Below, piece after piece: positions 24,261 to 33,055 of a stretch of 49,270 nucleotides of DNA. Each line of letters opens with the position of its first letter. The stretch's first letter is position 1. Both the position numbers and the translations under genes were made by a program. Source of the DNA: Alphaproteobacteria bacterium (lineage in GTDB: Bacteria; Pseudomonadota; Alphaproteobacteria; JAJUGE01); the NCBI GenBank assembly GCA_029268305.1, contig JAJUGE010000012.1, forward strand, positions 1 to 49,270. Direction: 5' to 3'. Under the pieces are notes generated by a model. It was not told the DNA's origin. It worked only from the letters and a program-made list of their open reading frames with translations, and did no database searches.

Positions 24261-25355
24261 CTACTCCGCAGCTCGGGAGCTCGCCATCGGCTCCCACGTC
24301 TTCAGCACCGGCAGCACTTCCTTCGCGAACAGCTTCAGCCCCCGCTCCGATACCTCGTAGGGCGTGCCGCCGAAGCGGAATGCGACGTTCAGCTCGAAGT
24401 CGCCCACGACCTTCCGGCGCTCCTCGAGCTGGCGCAGGATCCTGTCCGGCGTGCCCCAGCTCGCCGCCTTCATGAAGCCGTTCACGGCACCTTCGAGGCC
24501 GGCGCTGCGCGCGATCTCCGCCTTCTGTTGATAGGAATCGTAACCCTTCACGTTCTTGAAGTGCTCGCCGAGAAACTCGTAGTGGTAGAAGTTGCTCTCC
24601 ACGAACTTGCCCTGGTAGCGGCGCGCCTCTTCCTCGGTGGCGGCGAGGTCGGTGCCGCAGACGCAGAAGTCCGTCAGCATGATCGTCGGCGGCTCGGTGC
24701 CGTGATACTTGCGGTGCAGCTCGCGCCCACGCTCGATGCCCGCCGCGCGCATCTCCCACGGACGGTCCGCGAACATCACCATGTGCGCGCCGAGCTTCGC
24801 CGCTGAATCGACCGAGTCCTCGCTTGACGCCACGGCGTAGATGCGGCCGTCGAACGAATATTTCGGCCGCGGCCGGATCTCGGTGCGCGGCTGCTTGTAG
24901 TACCTGCCGTCTCCCTCGATGAAGCCGGTCTTCAGGGCGTTCACGATCATCGGCGCCGCCTCGTCGAACCGACCGCGGGATTCGTCCATGCTCACCCGGA
25001 AGGCGTGGAACTCGCGCCGCGCGAGCCCTCGGCCCATGCCGAGGCGCAGCCTGCCCTTGCTCAGCAGGTCCAGCACCGCCGCGTTCTCTGCGACCCGCAG
25101 CGGATCGTGCCACGGCAGGATCACCGCCGCGGTGCCGACGTCGATGTTCGGGCACAGAGCCGTAAGGTGGCTCATGAGCTGAATATTGTCCGGGACGAAT
25201 GAGTAGTCGTTGAAGTGATGCTCGGCCGACCAGAGGCAGTCGAAACCCAGATCGGCCGCCAGCCGGGCCAGCCGGATGTCCTCCTCCCAGACACGGTCGT
25301 CGGGGCAGTCTTCCCAACCGTAGTTGGTGAAGATCATCATCATGCCGACATCCAT
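24261..25355 (-). CDS. LLM class flavin-dependent oxidoreductase (bacterial luciferase-like)
   Basis: 364-residue luciferase-fold monooxygenase: MDVGMMMIFTNYGWED, then DLGFDCLWSAEHHFNDYSFVPD with the AEHHF landmark, TAAVILPWHDPLRVAENAAVLDLLSKGRLRLGMGRG, and WGTPDRILRQLEE near the C-terminus. Such enzymes use FMNH2 (or F420 in actinobacteria) and oxygen; the proteobacterial setting suggests FMNH2. The ATG at 25355-25353 with AGGAGA ten bases upstream is preferred over the upstream frame extension to 25421. A flavin reductase partner is not present nearby. Likely an oxygenase step in an undetermined degradation pathway. Confidence 0.9.
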   Translation of the reverse strand: MDVGMMMIFTNYGWEDCPDDRVWEEDIRLARLAADLGFDCLWSAEHHFNDYSFVPDNIQLMSHLTALCPNIDVGTAAVILPWHDPLRVAENAAVLDLLSKGRLRLGMGRGLARREFHAFRVSMDESRGRFDEAAPMIVNALKTGFIEGDGRYYKQPRTEIRPRPKYSFDGRIYAVASSEDSVDSAAKLGAHMVMFADRPWEMRAAGIERGRELHRKYHGTEPPTIMLTDFCVCGTDLAATEEEARRYQGKFVESNFYHYEFLGEHFKNVKGYDSYQQKAEIARSAGLEGAVNGFMKAASWGTPDRILRQLEERRKVVGDFELNVAFRFGGTPYEVSERGLKLFAKEVLPVLKTWEPMASSRAAE

Positions 25356-25443
25356 GCGGCGTCTCCTCGTTCGTTTCTCCTTCGTTGCGAGGATGCTTTC
25401 ACGGGCGGACGGCGACTGCAAGCGCCCGGGGTGTCGGCCGCGT

Positions 25444-25845
25444 TCAGGCTGGCCGGAACTTCGGAAGCGTGATCTCCTCCGTTACGTCGTCGAAGGTCAC
25501 GACGACCGGCATGCCGATCCTGACGCTTTCGGGGTCACAGTCGACGATGTTCGTCATCATCCGCGGTCCTTCGGCGAGCTCGACGATCGCCAGAACGAAC
25601 GGCGTCTTCCCGGCAAAGCCCGGATGCGGCGCGCGATAGTTCACCGAAAAGGAATAGACCGTGCCGGAGCCGCTCGCCTCCACCCAGTCGAGGGCGCTCG
25701 ACAGGCAATGACTGCAAACCCCGCGCGGGTAGAACTGATGCTCGCCGCAGTCCCGGCATTTCTGGATGACGAAGCGGTGCTCCTTCGCCGCCGACCAATA
25801 GGCTTCGGTGTCCTGGTACGGCCGGGGCAGCGGTATTTGCGCCAT
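25444..25845 (-). CDS. OB-fold / Zn-ribbon (DUF35, ChsH2-like) acyl-CoA-binding partner protein
   Basis: 133 residues: rubredoxin-like zinc ribbon C30-x2-C33-x10-C44-x2-C47 (CRDCG... CSHC), preceded by an N-terminal helix (TEAYWSAAKEHRFVIQ), then an OB fold (GTVYSFSVNYRAPHPGF, PFVLAIVELAEGPRMMTNIV). DUF35 proteins are obligate partners of SCP2-type thiolases and of ChsH1-like hydratases; here the gene is two bases downstream of the thiolase-like gene. Start: ATG at 25845-25843, with GGGAGG of the thiolase end serving as ribosome site. It should form a complex with that protein. Confidence 0.9.
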   Translation of the reverse strand: MAQIPLPRPYQDTEAYWSAAKEHRFVIQKCRDCGEHQFYPRGVCSHCLSSALDWVEASGSGTVYSFSVNYRAPHPGFAGKTPFVLAIVELAEGPRMMTNIVDCDPESVRIGMPVVVTFDDVTEEITLPKFRPA

Positions 25846-25847
25846 GA

Positions 25848-27017
25848 TCACTCCCTCCCCAGGATGATGGTGCCGGTCGAGGAGAGGACCCCGCCGGTGC
25901 CGTTCGCCAGTGCCACCTCGGCGCCCGGAACCTGCCGCGGTCCGCATTCGCCGCGGAGCTGGCGCACCGCCTCGATCACCGTAAAGATGCCGAACATGCC
26001 GGGATGGGTATAGGAGAGCGCCCCGCCCTGCGTGTTCATCGGAAAGTCACCGCCGGGTGCCGTGCGCTGGCCCGAGACGAAAGCGCCGCCCTCCCCCTTC
26101 TTGCAAAAGCCGAGGCTCTCCAGCGTCAACAGCACCGTGATCGTGAAGGAATCGTAGATCTCGGCGACGTCGACGTCGGCGTGGCTGACGCCGGCGCGCT
26201 CGAAGGCGAGGCGGCCGGATATTTTCGCGGCCGTCTCGGTCAGGTCCGGCATCTGGCTGATCATGCGGTGGGTATGCGCCTCGCCGGTGCCGAGGACCGC
26301 GACCGGCCGCTTCTTCAAGTCCCGCGCCCGCTCCATGGACGTCAGCACCACGGCACCGCCGGCATCGGTGACGAGGCAGCAGTCGAGCAGGTGCAGCGGA
26401 GAGGCGATCATGCGCGACGAGAGGACATCGTCGATCGTGATCGGGTCGCGCATCATCGCCTTCGGGTTCATCGACGCCCACTTCCGGGTCGCGACAGCGA
26501 TCTCCGCGAGTTGCTCGCTCGTGGTGCCGTACTCGTGCATGTGCCGCTGCGCCGCGAGCGCGTAGCTGCCGACGGTCGAGACACCGTACGGCTCCTCGAA
26601 CTGGGTTGGCCCGAACACCGATGCCGCGCCCGAAACAGGCCCGGCGCGGCCGCCACGGTCCGAGATGTTGGTGCTGCCGTGGCAGATCAGAGCCACGTCG
26701 CAGAGCCCGGTCGCGATCGCCATCGCCGCGTGCTCGACATAGGCGACGAAGGACGAGCCGCCGATCGAAGTCGAATCGGTATAGCGCGGACGGATGCCCA
26801 TGTACTCGGCCATCAGCATCGAGGAGAACTGCCCGCCCTCAGTGATGATCGTCGTGAAGACGCCATCGACGTCGTCCTTGGTGAGGCCGGCCTCCTCCAG
26901 CGCCGCCCGACTCGCCTCGGCCGATAGCTGGAACTTGCTCTTGTTGGGCACGCGGCCAAGATCGGACTCGGCCACACCGACGATGGCGACCTTGCGGTGC
27001 AGGTCCCTCGGATCCAT
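25848..27017 (-). CDS. SCP2/thiolase-like protein lacking both catalytic cysteines
   Basis: 389-residue thiolase-fold protein of the kind paired with DUF35 proteins. The N-terminal half (AIVGVAESDLGRVP, AALEEAGLTKDDVDGVFT) and the C-terminal NTQGGALSYTHPGMFG with its histidine are conserved. The nucleophile cysteine position reads STSIGGSSFVAYVEHAAMA (Ser at 88-89) and the C-terminal C-x-G is replaced by NGTGGVLSS. Classical thiolysis by a Cys-thioester is therefore not expected; relatives of this form, such as Ltp2, act as aldolases/retro-aldolases on steroid side-chain CoA esters. Whether this one is a retro-aldolase is inference. It follows the aldo/keto reductase by 57 bases. Confidence 0.88.
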   Translation of the reverse strand: MDPRDLHRKVAIVGVAESDLGRVPNKSKFQLSAEASRAALEEAGLTKDDVDGVFTTIITEGGQFSSMLMAEYMGIRPRYTDSTSIGGSSFVAYVEHAAMAIATGLCDVALICHGSTNISDRGGRAGPVSGAASVFGPTQFEEPYGVSTVGSYALAAQRHMHEYGTTSEQLAEIAVATRKWASMNPKAMMRDPITIDDVLSSRMIASPLHLLDCCLVTDAGGAVVLTSMERARDLKKRPVAVLGTGEAHTHRMISQMPDLTETAAKISGRLAFERAGVSHADVDVAEIYDSFTITVLLTLESLGFCKKGEGGAFVSGQRTAPGGDFPMNTQGGALSYTHPGMFGIFTVIEAVRQLRGECGPRQVPGAEVALANGTGGVLSSTGTIILGRE

Positions 27018-27074
27018 GGGGCGCTTTCCTCTGTGTTGTTGTTCTTGAAGAGAGCTTCGAGCGAAGCGGGCGGT

Positions 27075-28103
27075 CTAGGAAGTTCCGATGCTGAGCAGAT
27101 TCTCTACCGGTCGGTAGAGCTCTTCCAGATATCGGATATCCTCTTCCTCAAGCGTGATCTTCGTCGCCGCCACCAGTTGCTCCAGCTGGCTGATTTTGGA
27201 GACACCGACGACCGGCGCCGTCACCTCGGGCTTGCTCAGGAGCCAGGCGATCGCGATCTGGGCCGGCGTATGGCCGAGCTTCTCGGCTACCTCGACTACC
27301 CGCTCCGCGATCTTGAAGTCCATCTCCCCGCGGTAGAGGCCTTCGGTCCGCTTCCGGTCCATGCCCTGGGAGCGGGCGGTGCTGCCGGCATCGAAGCTCC
27401 CCTTGTAGGCGCCCGTCAGAATGCCGCGCGCCAGCGGCGACCAGGGAGTGAGCGCCACGCCGGTCGATGCACAGTAGGGATTCATCTCCCGCTCTTCCTC
27501 GCGGTAGATGAGGTTGTAGTGGTTCTGCATCGAAACGAAGCGCGTCCAGCCGTGCCGTTCGGCCGTCATCTGCAGCTGACAGAACTGCCAGGCGAACATC
27601 GACGAGGCACCGAGGTAGAGTGCCTTGCCCGCCTTCACCACGTCATGCAGCGCCTCCATCGTCTCTTCGATCGGCGGACGGGGGAGGCCGGGCCGTCCAT
27701 GCGGATGCCGGTGGATGATGATCTGATCGACGTAGTCGAGACCGAGTCGCTGAAGGCAGGCGTCGACGCCCTCCATGACGTGCTTGCGCGACAATCCGCC
27801 CTGATTGGGGTTCGGACCCATCGCCGCCGAGATCTTGGTGGAGATCACATACTGATCGCGCGGGGCGAGCTCGCGCAGGAGCTGGCCAACGACCCGTTCG
27901 CAGGCACCGAGCCCGTATACGTCGGCGCAATCGAAATAGAAGAGCCCGAGCTCCAGCGCCTTCTCGAAGATCGGCCGGGCTTCGTCGATCGTCAGCGTCC
28001 AATCGCCCTGATGACCACGACCCGGCTCGCCGAAGTTCATCGTGCCGAGACACAGACGCGACACGCTGAGCCCGCAATTACCGAGTTGCCGCGTCTCCAA
28101 CAT
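27075..28103 (-). CDS. Aldo/keto reductase
   Basis: 342-residue (beta/alpha)8 NADPH-dependent oxidoreductase. The catalytic tetrad is complete by pattern: D58 (YFDCADVYG), Y63, K90 (VISTKIS) and H131 (IIIHRHPHG). The C-terminal cofactor site shows VVGVSKISQLEQLVAA. The N-terminus LETRQLGNCGLSVSRLCLGTMNFG is typical of the Tas/YajO group of the family. It appears to be the first gene of the six-gene minus-strand set, 99 bases after mnmA. Substrate unknown; an aldehyde or ketone of the pathway is plausible. Confidence 0.92.
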   Translation of the reverse strand: MLETRQLGNCGLSVSRLCLGTMNFGEPGRGHQGDWTLTIDEARPIFEKALELGLFYFDCADVYGLGACERVVGQLLRELAPRDQYVISTKISAAMGPNPNQGGLSRKHVMEGVDACLQRLGLDYVDQIIIHRHPHGRPGLPRPPIEETMEALHDVVKAGKALYLGASSMFAWQFCQLQMTAERHGWTRFVSMQNHYNLIYREEEREMNPYCASTGVALTPWSPLARGILTGAYKGSFDAGSTARSQGMDRKRTEGLYRGEMDFKIAERVVEVAEKLGHTPAQIAIAWLLSKPEVTAPVVGVSKISQLEQLVAATKITLEEEDIRYLEELYRPVENLLSIGTS

Positions 28104-28202
28104 GGGCTTCCCCCTTCGCCTGACCGGCTTCGAGGTTAAGCGGCCCTCGCGGGAGGCTCAATGGCAAAGGCTGAAGCGGGCATTCGGGAATACCCGAAAA
28201 GT

Positions 28203-29321
28203 TCAGGAACGAAGCTCCCGCTCGATCCACCCGCCGCCGAGGACGCGGTCGCCCGCATAGAAGACGCAGGCCTGTCCAGGCGCCACGCCGAGCTGCGGCT
28301 CCGCCAATGTCACCTCCGCCCTATCCTCACCCAGCGTGCGGATGGTCGCTGGCACCGGTGCGTGGCCGGAGCGGATCTTGACCTCGGCCTGCATCTCGTC
28401 GAGGTCGCCCGGGCCGATCCAGTTCACGTCCGAGATCGTGAAGTTTGCCCGGGCGAGGGCGGAGCGGGGCCCGACGATCACCCGTCGCTCGGCCGCATCG
28501 AGGCGTACGACGTACAGCGGCTTGCCCTCGGCCCCGCGGTCACCGAGTCGGAGACCACGGCGCTGCCCCACGGTGAAGCGGGCAACCCCTTCGTGCCGGC
28601 CGAGTACACGCCCGTCGATGTCGACGATCTCGCCGGGCTCCATCGCCTCCGGCCGCAACCGGTCCAGGAGGGAAACGTATCCGCCCGTCGGCACGAAGCA
28701 GATGTCCTGGCTGTCCGGCTTCGAGGCCACTTCGAGGCCGAGACGTTCGGCCAATGCGCGCGTTTCGCTCTTCTCCAGATCGCCCAGCGGGAAGCGCAGG
28801 AAATCGAGCTGCTCGCGGGTGGTCGCGAACAGGAAATAGCTCTGGTCGCGGGCCGCCTCGGCCGCCCGGTGCAGCTCGGCACCGTCCGCTCCCTGAACCC
28901 GGCGAACGTAGTGCCCCGTCACGAGCGCGTCGCCGCCGAGGTCGCGGGCCGTCTCCATCAGGTCGCGAAACTTGACCCGCTGGTTGCACCTGACGCAGGG
29001 GATCGGAGTCGCACCCGCCAGGTAGGTCTCGACGAAATTGTCGATCACCGCCTCGCGAAAGCGGCTCTCGTAGTCGAGGACATAGTGCGGAATCCCCAGC
29101 CGGTCCGCCACGCGCCGAGCATCGTAGATGTCCTGTCCGGCGCAACAGGCGCCCTTCTTCCCGGTCGCCGCACCGTGGTCGTAGAGCTGCAGGGTGATGC
29201 CGACGACATCGTAGCCTTCCGCGCGCAGCAGCGCGGCCGTCGCCGAGCTGTCGACGCCGCCGGACATGGCTACCACCGCCCGCGTGCGCGCCGGCGACTT
29301 GTCGATTCCGAGGGAGTTCAT
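28203..29321 (-). CDS. mnmA: tRNA-specific 2-thiouridylase MnmA
   Basis: 372-residue enzyme that thiolates U34 of tRNA-Lys, Glu and Gln using ATP and sulfur relayed from a cysteine desulfurase. The PP-loop is S20-GGVDSS. The catalytic cysteines are C112 in [11 protein letters not shown] and C208 in [13 protein letters not shown]. The central and beta-barrel domains ([28 protein letters not shown]) and the end motif [14 protein letters not shown] are all present. Located at the end of a run with two desulfurases, ferredoxin and tenA, 45 bases after tenA; placement next to desulfurases fits its need for persulfide. Confidence 0.96.
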   Translation of the reverse strand: MNSLGIDKSPARTRAVVAMSGGVDSSATAALLRAEGYDVVGITLQLYDHGAATGKKGACCAGQDIYDARRVADRLGIPHYVLDYESRFREAVIDNFVETYLAGATPIPCVRCNQRVKFRDLMETARDLGGDALVTGHYVRRVQGADGAELHRAAEAARDQSYFLFATTREQLDFLRFPLGDLEKSETRALAERLGLEVASKPDSQDICFVPTGGYVSLLDRLRPEAMEPGEIVDIDGRVLGRHEGVARFTVGQRRGLRLGDRGAEGKPLYVVRLDAAERRVIVGPRSALARANFTISDVNWIGPGDLDEMQAEVKIRSGHAPVPATIRTLGEDRAEVTLAEPQLGVAPGQACVFYAGDRVLGGGWIERELRS

Positions 29322-29366
29322 GGCCGCGAATATAGGAGAAGCGGCCGGCGCTGCAACGACGCCTGC

Positions 29367-30059
29367 TCAGCCGGCGGGAGGATGGAGGCCCATGTCCCAG
29401 AAGGCGATTTCCAATTGGGTCGCCTGCCGGAAGGTCTTCACCAGATCCTGAAACCGTCCCTCGCCCCCACGCCGCGCCATCAGATCGTCGATGTAGGCGG
29501 CCTCCTCTCGCGCAACCTCGCGGAACTCGTCGCCGGCATACATCTCGATCCAGGGGAGATATGGATTGCCGTCCCGCTTGGTGTCCGGATCCGCCGCCAG
29601 CCAGGCACCGATCTCGGCATAGCCGAGAATGCACGGCGACAGGGCGACGTGCAGGTCCAGCAGATCGCCGGCCATGCCCCGTTCCAGGACGTACCGCGTG
29701 TACGCCATGGTGGCAGGATGCTCGGGCAGCGCAGCCATTTCCGGCTCGGATAGACCCCAGCCGGCACAGAACGAGATGTGGACGCGGGTCTCGGTGTCGA
29801 GCACCGTCGTCATGCCGCGCATCGCATGGCGCATGTCGGGGACGGTATCGGCCTTATAGGCAGCCAGTGCAAAGGCTCGCGCGAACTGGATGAGAAACAG
29901 GTAGTCCTGGCCGAGATAATGCCGGAAACACGCCTGCGGCAATTCCCCCGTTCCGATCTGCCGCACGAAGGTGTGTCGCGTATACGCCGCCCAATCTTCG
30001 TGACAAGCCGACCGCAAACGCGTGAAAAGCTCACCAGGCAGCAGATCGTTGTGCGTCAT
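29367..30059 (-). CDS. tenA: TenA family aminopyrimidine aminohydrolase / thiaminase II
   Basis: 230-residue all-helical TenA protein, which salvages thiamine pyrimidine by hydrolysing aminopyrimidine precursors. Compared with the Bacillus enzyme, the active-site set is complete: D52 (LGQDYLFL), Y120, C143 (SPCILGYAEIG) and E217 (LEIAFWDM). The presence of Cys places it in the TenA_C class. No thi genes or TPP riboswitch are nearby; it lies between the ferredoxin (16 bases upstream) and mnmA (45 bases downstream), an unexpected place for a thiamine gene. Alternative substrates have been proposed for some family members. Confidence 0.9.
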   Translation of the reverse strand: MTHNDLLPGELFTRLRSACHEDWAAYTRHTFVRQIGTGELPQACFRHYLGQDYLFLIQFARAFALAAYKADTVPDMRHAMRGMTTVLDTETRVHISFCAGWGLSEPEMAALPEHPATMAYTRYVLERGMAGDLLDLHVALSPCILGYAEIGAWLAADPDTKRDGNPYLPWIEMYAGDEFREVAREEAAYIDDLMARRGGEGRFQDLVKTFRQATQLEIAFWDMGLHPPAG

Positions 30060-30075
30060 TCCCCGCCAATCCCCC

Positions 30076-30405
30076 TCACCCCAAGAGGTTATGAGTCTCC
30101 GCCGGTAGGGTCACGACCAGCCCGTCGAGCTCGTCGGTCACCACGATCTGGCAGCCGAGGCGCGAGGTCGGCGTCAGACCGAAGGCGAGATCGAGCATGT
30201 CCTCCTCGTCCTCGCTCGGCTCATCCAGCTTCTCGAACCATTGCTCGTCGACGATGACGTGACAGGTCGAGCAGGCGAGCGATCCCTCGCACGCTCCCTC
30301 GATGTCGATGTTGTACTTCCGCGCGATCTCCAGGATCGAAAGCCCCGATGGCGGATCGAACGTCTTTTCGCTGCCGTCCGGATACCGAAATGTAATCTTA
30401 GGCAT
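30076..30405 (-). CDS. fdx: [2Fe-2S] ferredoxin, Isc (adrenodoxin) type
   Basis: 109-residue vertebrate/ISC-type ferredoxin. The cluster ligands are C39, C45, C48 ([13 protein letters not shown]) and C85 (RLGCQIVV), with the acidic [18 protein letters not shown] stretch typical of Fdx that donates electrons in Fe-S cluster assembly and to P450-like partners. The ATG at 30405 has GAGAGGA upstream. It sits 63 bases after the second desulfurase, so it likely serves that desulfurase in cluster assembly or reduction of persulfides. The scaffold IscU, IscA and HscBA are not in this window. Confidence 0.95.
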   Translation of the reverse strand: MPKITFRYPDGSEKTFDPPSGLSILEIARKYNIDIEGACEGSLACSTCHVIVDEQWFEKLDEPSEDEEDMLDLAFGLTPTSRLGCQIVVTDELDGLVVTLPAETHNLLG

Positions 30406-30468
30406 GAGTCCTCTCGCTTGCCGGGCCTACATAGCGCGGCGTGATCCGGTCCGAAACCCCTTCGGGCG

Positions 30469-31671
30469 TTATGCCGCGGGTTTGCCGGCCGTCCTGCTCT
30501 GTCCCCTGATCTCAGCCACGCGGCGGGAGATGCTGTCGGCGGCGAAATCCACTTCCGCCTCGGTCGTGAAGCGGCCGAAGCCGATCCGGATCGAGGCGGC
30601 GGCCATCGCGTCGTCGAGACCGATCGCCCGCAACACGTATGAGGGTTCGACTGCCGCAGAGGTACATGCGGAGCCGGTGGCGACTGCCACATCGGGCAGG
30701 CCCTCGATGAGCTTGTCCGCAGGAATCCCCGGGAGGGCGATGTTGAGGTTGCCGGGAAAACGGACGTCGGGATCGCCATTCACGATGCAGTCCGGCACCC
30801 CCTCCCTCAGCGCCTCCAGGAACCGCCGGCTGAGACGCGCCAGCCGGCGCAACTCCTCAGCACCTTGCTCGCGCGCGATTGTCGCCGCCGCGCCCAGGCC
30901 GACGCAGAGCGGGGTCGGCAAGGTCCCGGAACGGAGGCCCCGCTCCTGACCGCCGCCGTGGAACAACGGCTCGAGCCGAACGCGCGGTCGCCGTCGCACG
31001 TAGAGTGCGCCGATGCCTTTCGGCCCGTATGCCTTGTGGCCGGAAATGCTGAGGAGGTCGATGCGCATGCTTTCGACATCCAGCTCGATCTTGCCGAATG
31101 CCTGAGCCGCGTCGGTGTGGAACCAGGCGCCCTGCTCGTGACAGACAGCGCCGATGTCCGCCAATGGCTGCAGCACGCCGATCTCGTTGTTGACCGCCAT
31201 TACGGAAACCAGTGCCGTTTCCGCGGTCACGGCCTCGCGCAGTCGGTCGAGGTCGACGATCCCGCTCCTGCTCACCGGCAGGCGGGTCACCCGGAAGCCC
31301 TCCCGTTCCAGGGCAGCGCAACTTTCCAGCACGCACTTATGCTCGGTCGCGACGGTGACGATGTGGTCGCGGCGCTCGCGATAGTTCCTGCGGAACCGCG
31401 CGGCGCCGATGATGGCGATGTTGTTGGATTCGGTGGCGCCCGATGTAAAGACGATCTCCCGCGGCTCCGCGCCGATTACCGCCGCGACGCTTGCGCGCGC
31501 CGCCTCGACCGCCTCCGCCGCCTCGCGACCGAGTGCGTGCGCCGCCGAGTGCGGATTGCCGAAGGCTTCGCCGAAGTAGGGAAGCATGGCCTCCAGCACC
31601 CGCGGATCGACCGGCGTCGTTGCCTGATAATCGAGGTAGACCGGCCGTCGGGGAAGGTTCGTCGCGGCCAT
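30469..31671 (-). CDS. Cysteine desulfurase, IscS type
   Basis: 400-residue PLP enzyme that converts cysteine to alanine and carries persulfide sulfur. Landmarks: H111 (ATEHKCVLES), D187 (HTDAAQAFG), the PLP lysine K213 in SISGHKAYGPKG, and the active-site loop ATGSACTSAAVEPSYVLRAIG with C336, the long flexible loop of the IscS group that can reach IscU, TusA and ThiI-type partners. RGLRSGTLPT is the usual SGT loop. Start: ATG at 31671, overlapping the stop of the upstream desulfurase (TGATG). Together with ferredoxin and MnmA this points to Fe-S and tRNA thiolation. Confidence 0.95.
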   Translation of the reverse strand: MAATNLPRRPVYLDYQATTPVDPRVLEAMLPYFGEAFGNPHSAAHALGREAAEAVEAARASVAAVIGAEPREIVFTSGATESNNIAIIGAARFRRNYRERRDHIVTVATEHKCVLESCAALEREGFRVTRLPVSRSGIVDLDRLREAVTAETALVSVMAVNNEIGVLQPLADIGAVCHEQGAWFHTDAAQAFGKIELDVESMRIDLLSISGHKAYGPKGIGALYVRRRPRVRLEPLFHGGGQERGLRSGTLPTPLCVGLGAAATIAREQGAEELRRLARLSRRFLEALREGVPDCIVNGDPDVRFPGNLNIALPGIPADKLIEGLPDVAVATGSACTSAAVEPSYVLRAIGLDDAMAAASIRIGFGRFTTEAEVDFAADSISRRVAEIRGQSRTAGKPAA

Positions 31672-32786
31672 CAGGCAGCCTTGCGCCGCTGCCGGTCGTA
31701 GATCGCCGCCCATGTCTCGGCGATCCGCTCCACCTGCTCGGCCGTCGTGCCGCTACCGATGCTGATCCGGATCGCACAAGCGGCACGATCGGGCGGCACG
31801 CCCATCGCACTCAGCACGCTCGAAACCGCCACCTTGCCCGAAGAGCACGCGGCACCGGCACTCACCGCCACTCGGGCCAGATCGAACGACATCACCTGCA
31901 GCTCGCTCTTCACACCCGGCATCTCCACGCAACTCGTGTTGGCGAGGCGCTCGGCACCGGCGCCGAAGATCGCCGCATCCGGCGCGACTGCCTGGATTTT
32001 CGCTTCGAGGGCGTCACGCAATTCTCGCTGCCGGTCCTGATCGGCGAGCGCTCGGACCACCATCGCGGCGGACGCTCCGAAGCCGGCGGCACCCAGCAGG
32101 TTCTCGGTACCACCCCGACGCCCGCGCTCCTGCCCGCCACCACGCACCAGAGGTGAAATCGGTGCACCGGGCGCCAGAACTAGCGCCCCTATGCCGGCCG
32201 GCCCGCCGATCTTGTGACCCGAGATGCTCAGGTAATCCACGCCGAGCGTGCGCATATCGAGCGGAAGCCGGCCGAGGCCCTGGACCGCGTCGCAGTGGAT
32301 GCGTGCGCCTGTGGCACGGGCCATCTCGGCCGCCGCCGCGACCGGCTGCACCACGCCGGTTTCATTGTTGGCGATCATCAGCGACACCAGCGTCGGCGGC
32401 ACGCTGCGTGCGAGCGCAGCTTCGAGAGCATCGAGGCGAGCGACGCCTTCCGCGTCCACCGGAATGCTGACTATGTCGGAGCGGGCTGAAAAGACTGACG
32501 GATGCTCAATGGCGGAGCAGAGCACAGTGCGCCAATTCGCGGCATGCAGAGCGATCGCGTTCGCTTCCGTGCCGCCAGCGGTGAATATGACCTCTGCCGG
32601 CTCGGCTCCAACCGCCCGGCCAATCGCAGCACGCGCGTCCTCGAGGATCTTCCGCGCTGCACGGCCGAAACCATGGATGGAGGACGGGTTTCCCACCACC
32701 TCCAACGCGCGCGCCACGGCCGCACTCGCCTCGTTGGAGACCGGCGCGCTCGCGTTATAATCGGCGTAGATCGCCTCCATGGTCAT
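31671..32786 (-). CDS. Cysteine desulfurase, NifS-like paralogue
   Basis: 371-residue second desulfurase, immediately upstream of and coupled to the IscS-type gene. Active-site residues: H95 (IEHPSVF), D166 (HCDAVQGLG), K192 (SISGHKIGGPAG) and C314 in AGAACSSGKVAVSSVL. The Cys loop resembles NifS (ACSSGK) and differs from the IscS loop of its neighbour, so the two are old paralogues and not a recent duplication. Start: ATG at 32786; ATG at 32780 is an alternative. First gene of the sulfur operon. Which acceptors each paralogue serves cannot be told. Confidence 0.93.
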   Translation of the reverse strand: MTMEAIYADYNASAPVSNEASAAVARALEVVGNPSSIHGFGRAARKILEDARAAIGRAVGAEPAEVIFTAGGTEANAIALHAANWRTVLCSAIEHPSVFSARSDIVSIPVDAEGVARLDALEAALARSVPPTLVSLMIANNETGVVQPVAAAAEMARATGARIHCDAVQGLGRLPLDMRTLGVDYLSISGHKIGGPAGIGALVLAPGAPISPLVRGGGQERGRRGGTENLLGAAGFGASAAMVVRALADQDRQRELRDALEAKIQAVAPDAAIFGAGAERLANTSCVEMPGVKSELQVMSFDLARVAVSAGAACSSGKVAVSSVLSAMGVPPDRAACAIRISIGSGTTAEQVERIAETWAAIYDRQRRKAA

Positions 32787-33055
32787 GCTCTTCTGCAGAG
32801 GAGGGGCCAGCTGCGTACGGCGCTCCGCGCGCTTGAATCCGCTCCTTTTCCGCCCATTTTGCGCTTTGCTGTGTTATGCTGCGCTTGTTTGCTGCGCGGT
32901 GCAGGCAAACGCGCGAGGGGCTACACCCGGCATATAGACAGCTCGATTCTGGCGGTCAAGGCCGACCCGGGGCCGATGCCGGCGCGCCCGGCACGGATCG
33001 CTGTTTCCAGGTCCTGCCGCGATTGCCACAGATCAGGATTCAGGTGCGGAGTTAG

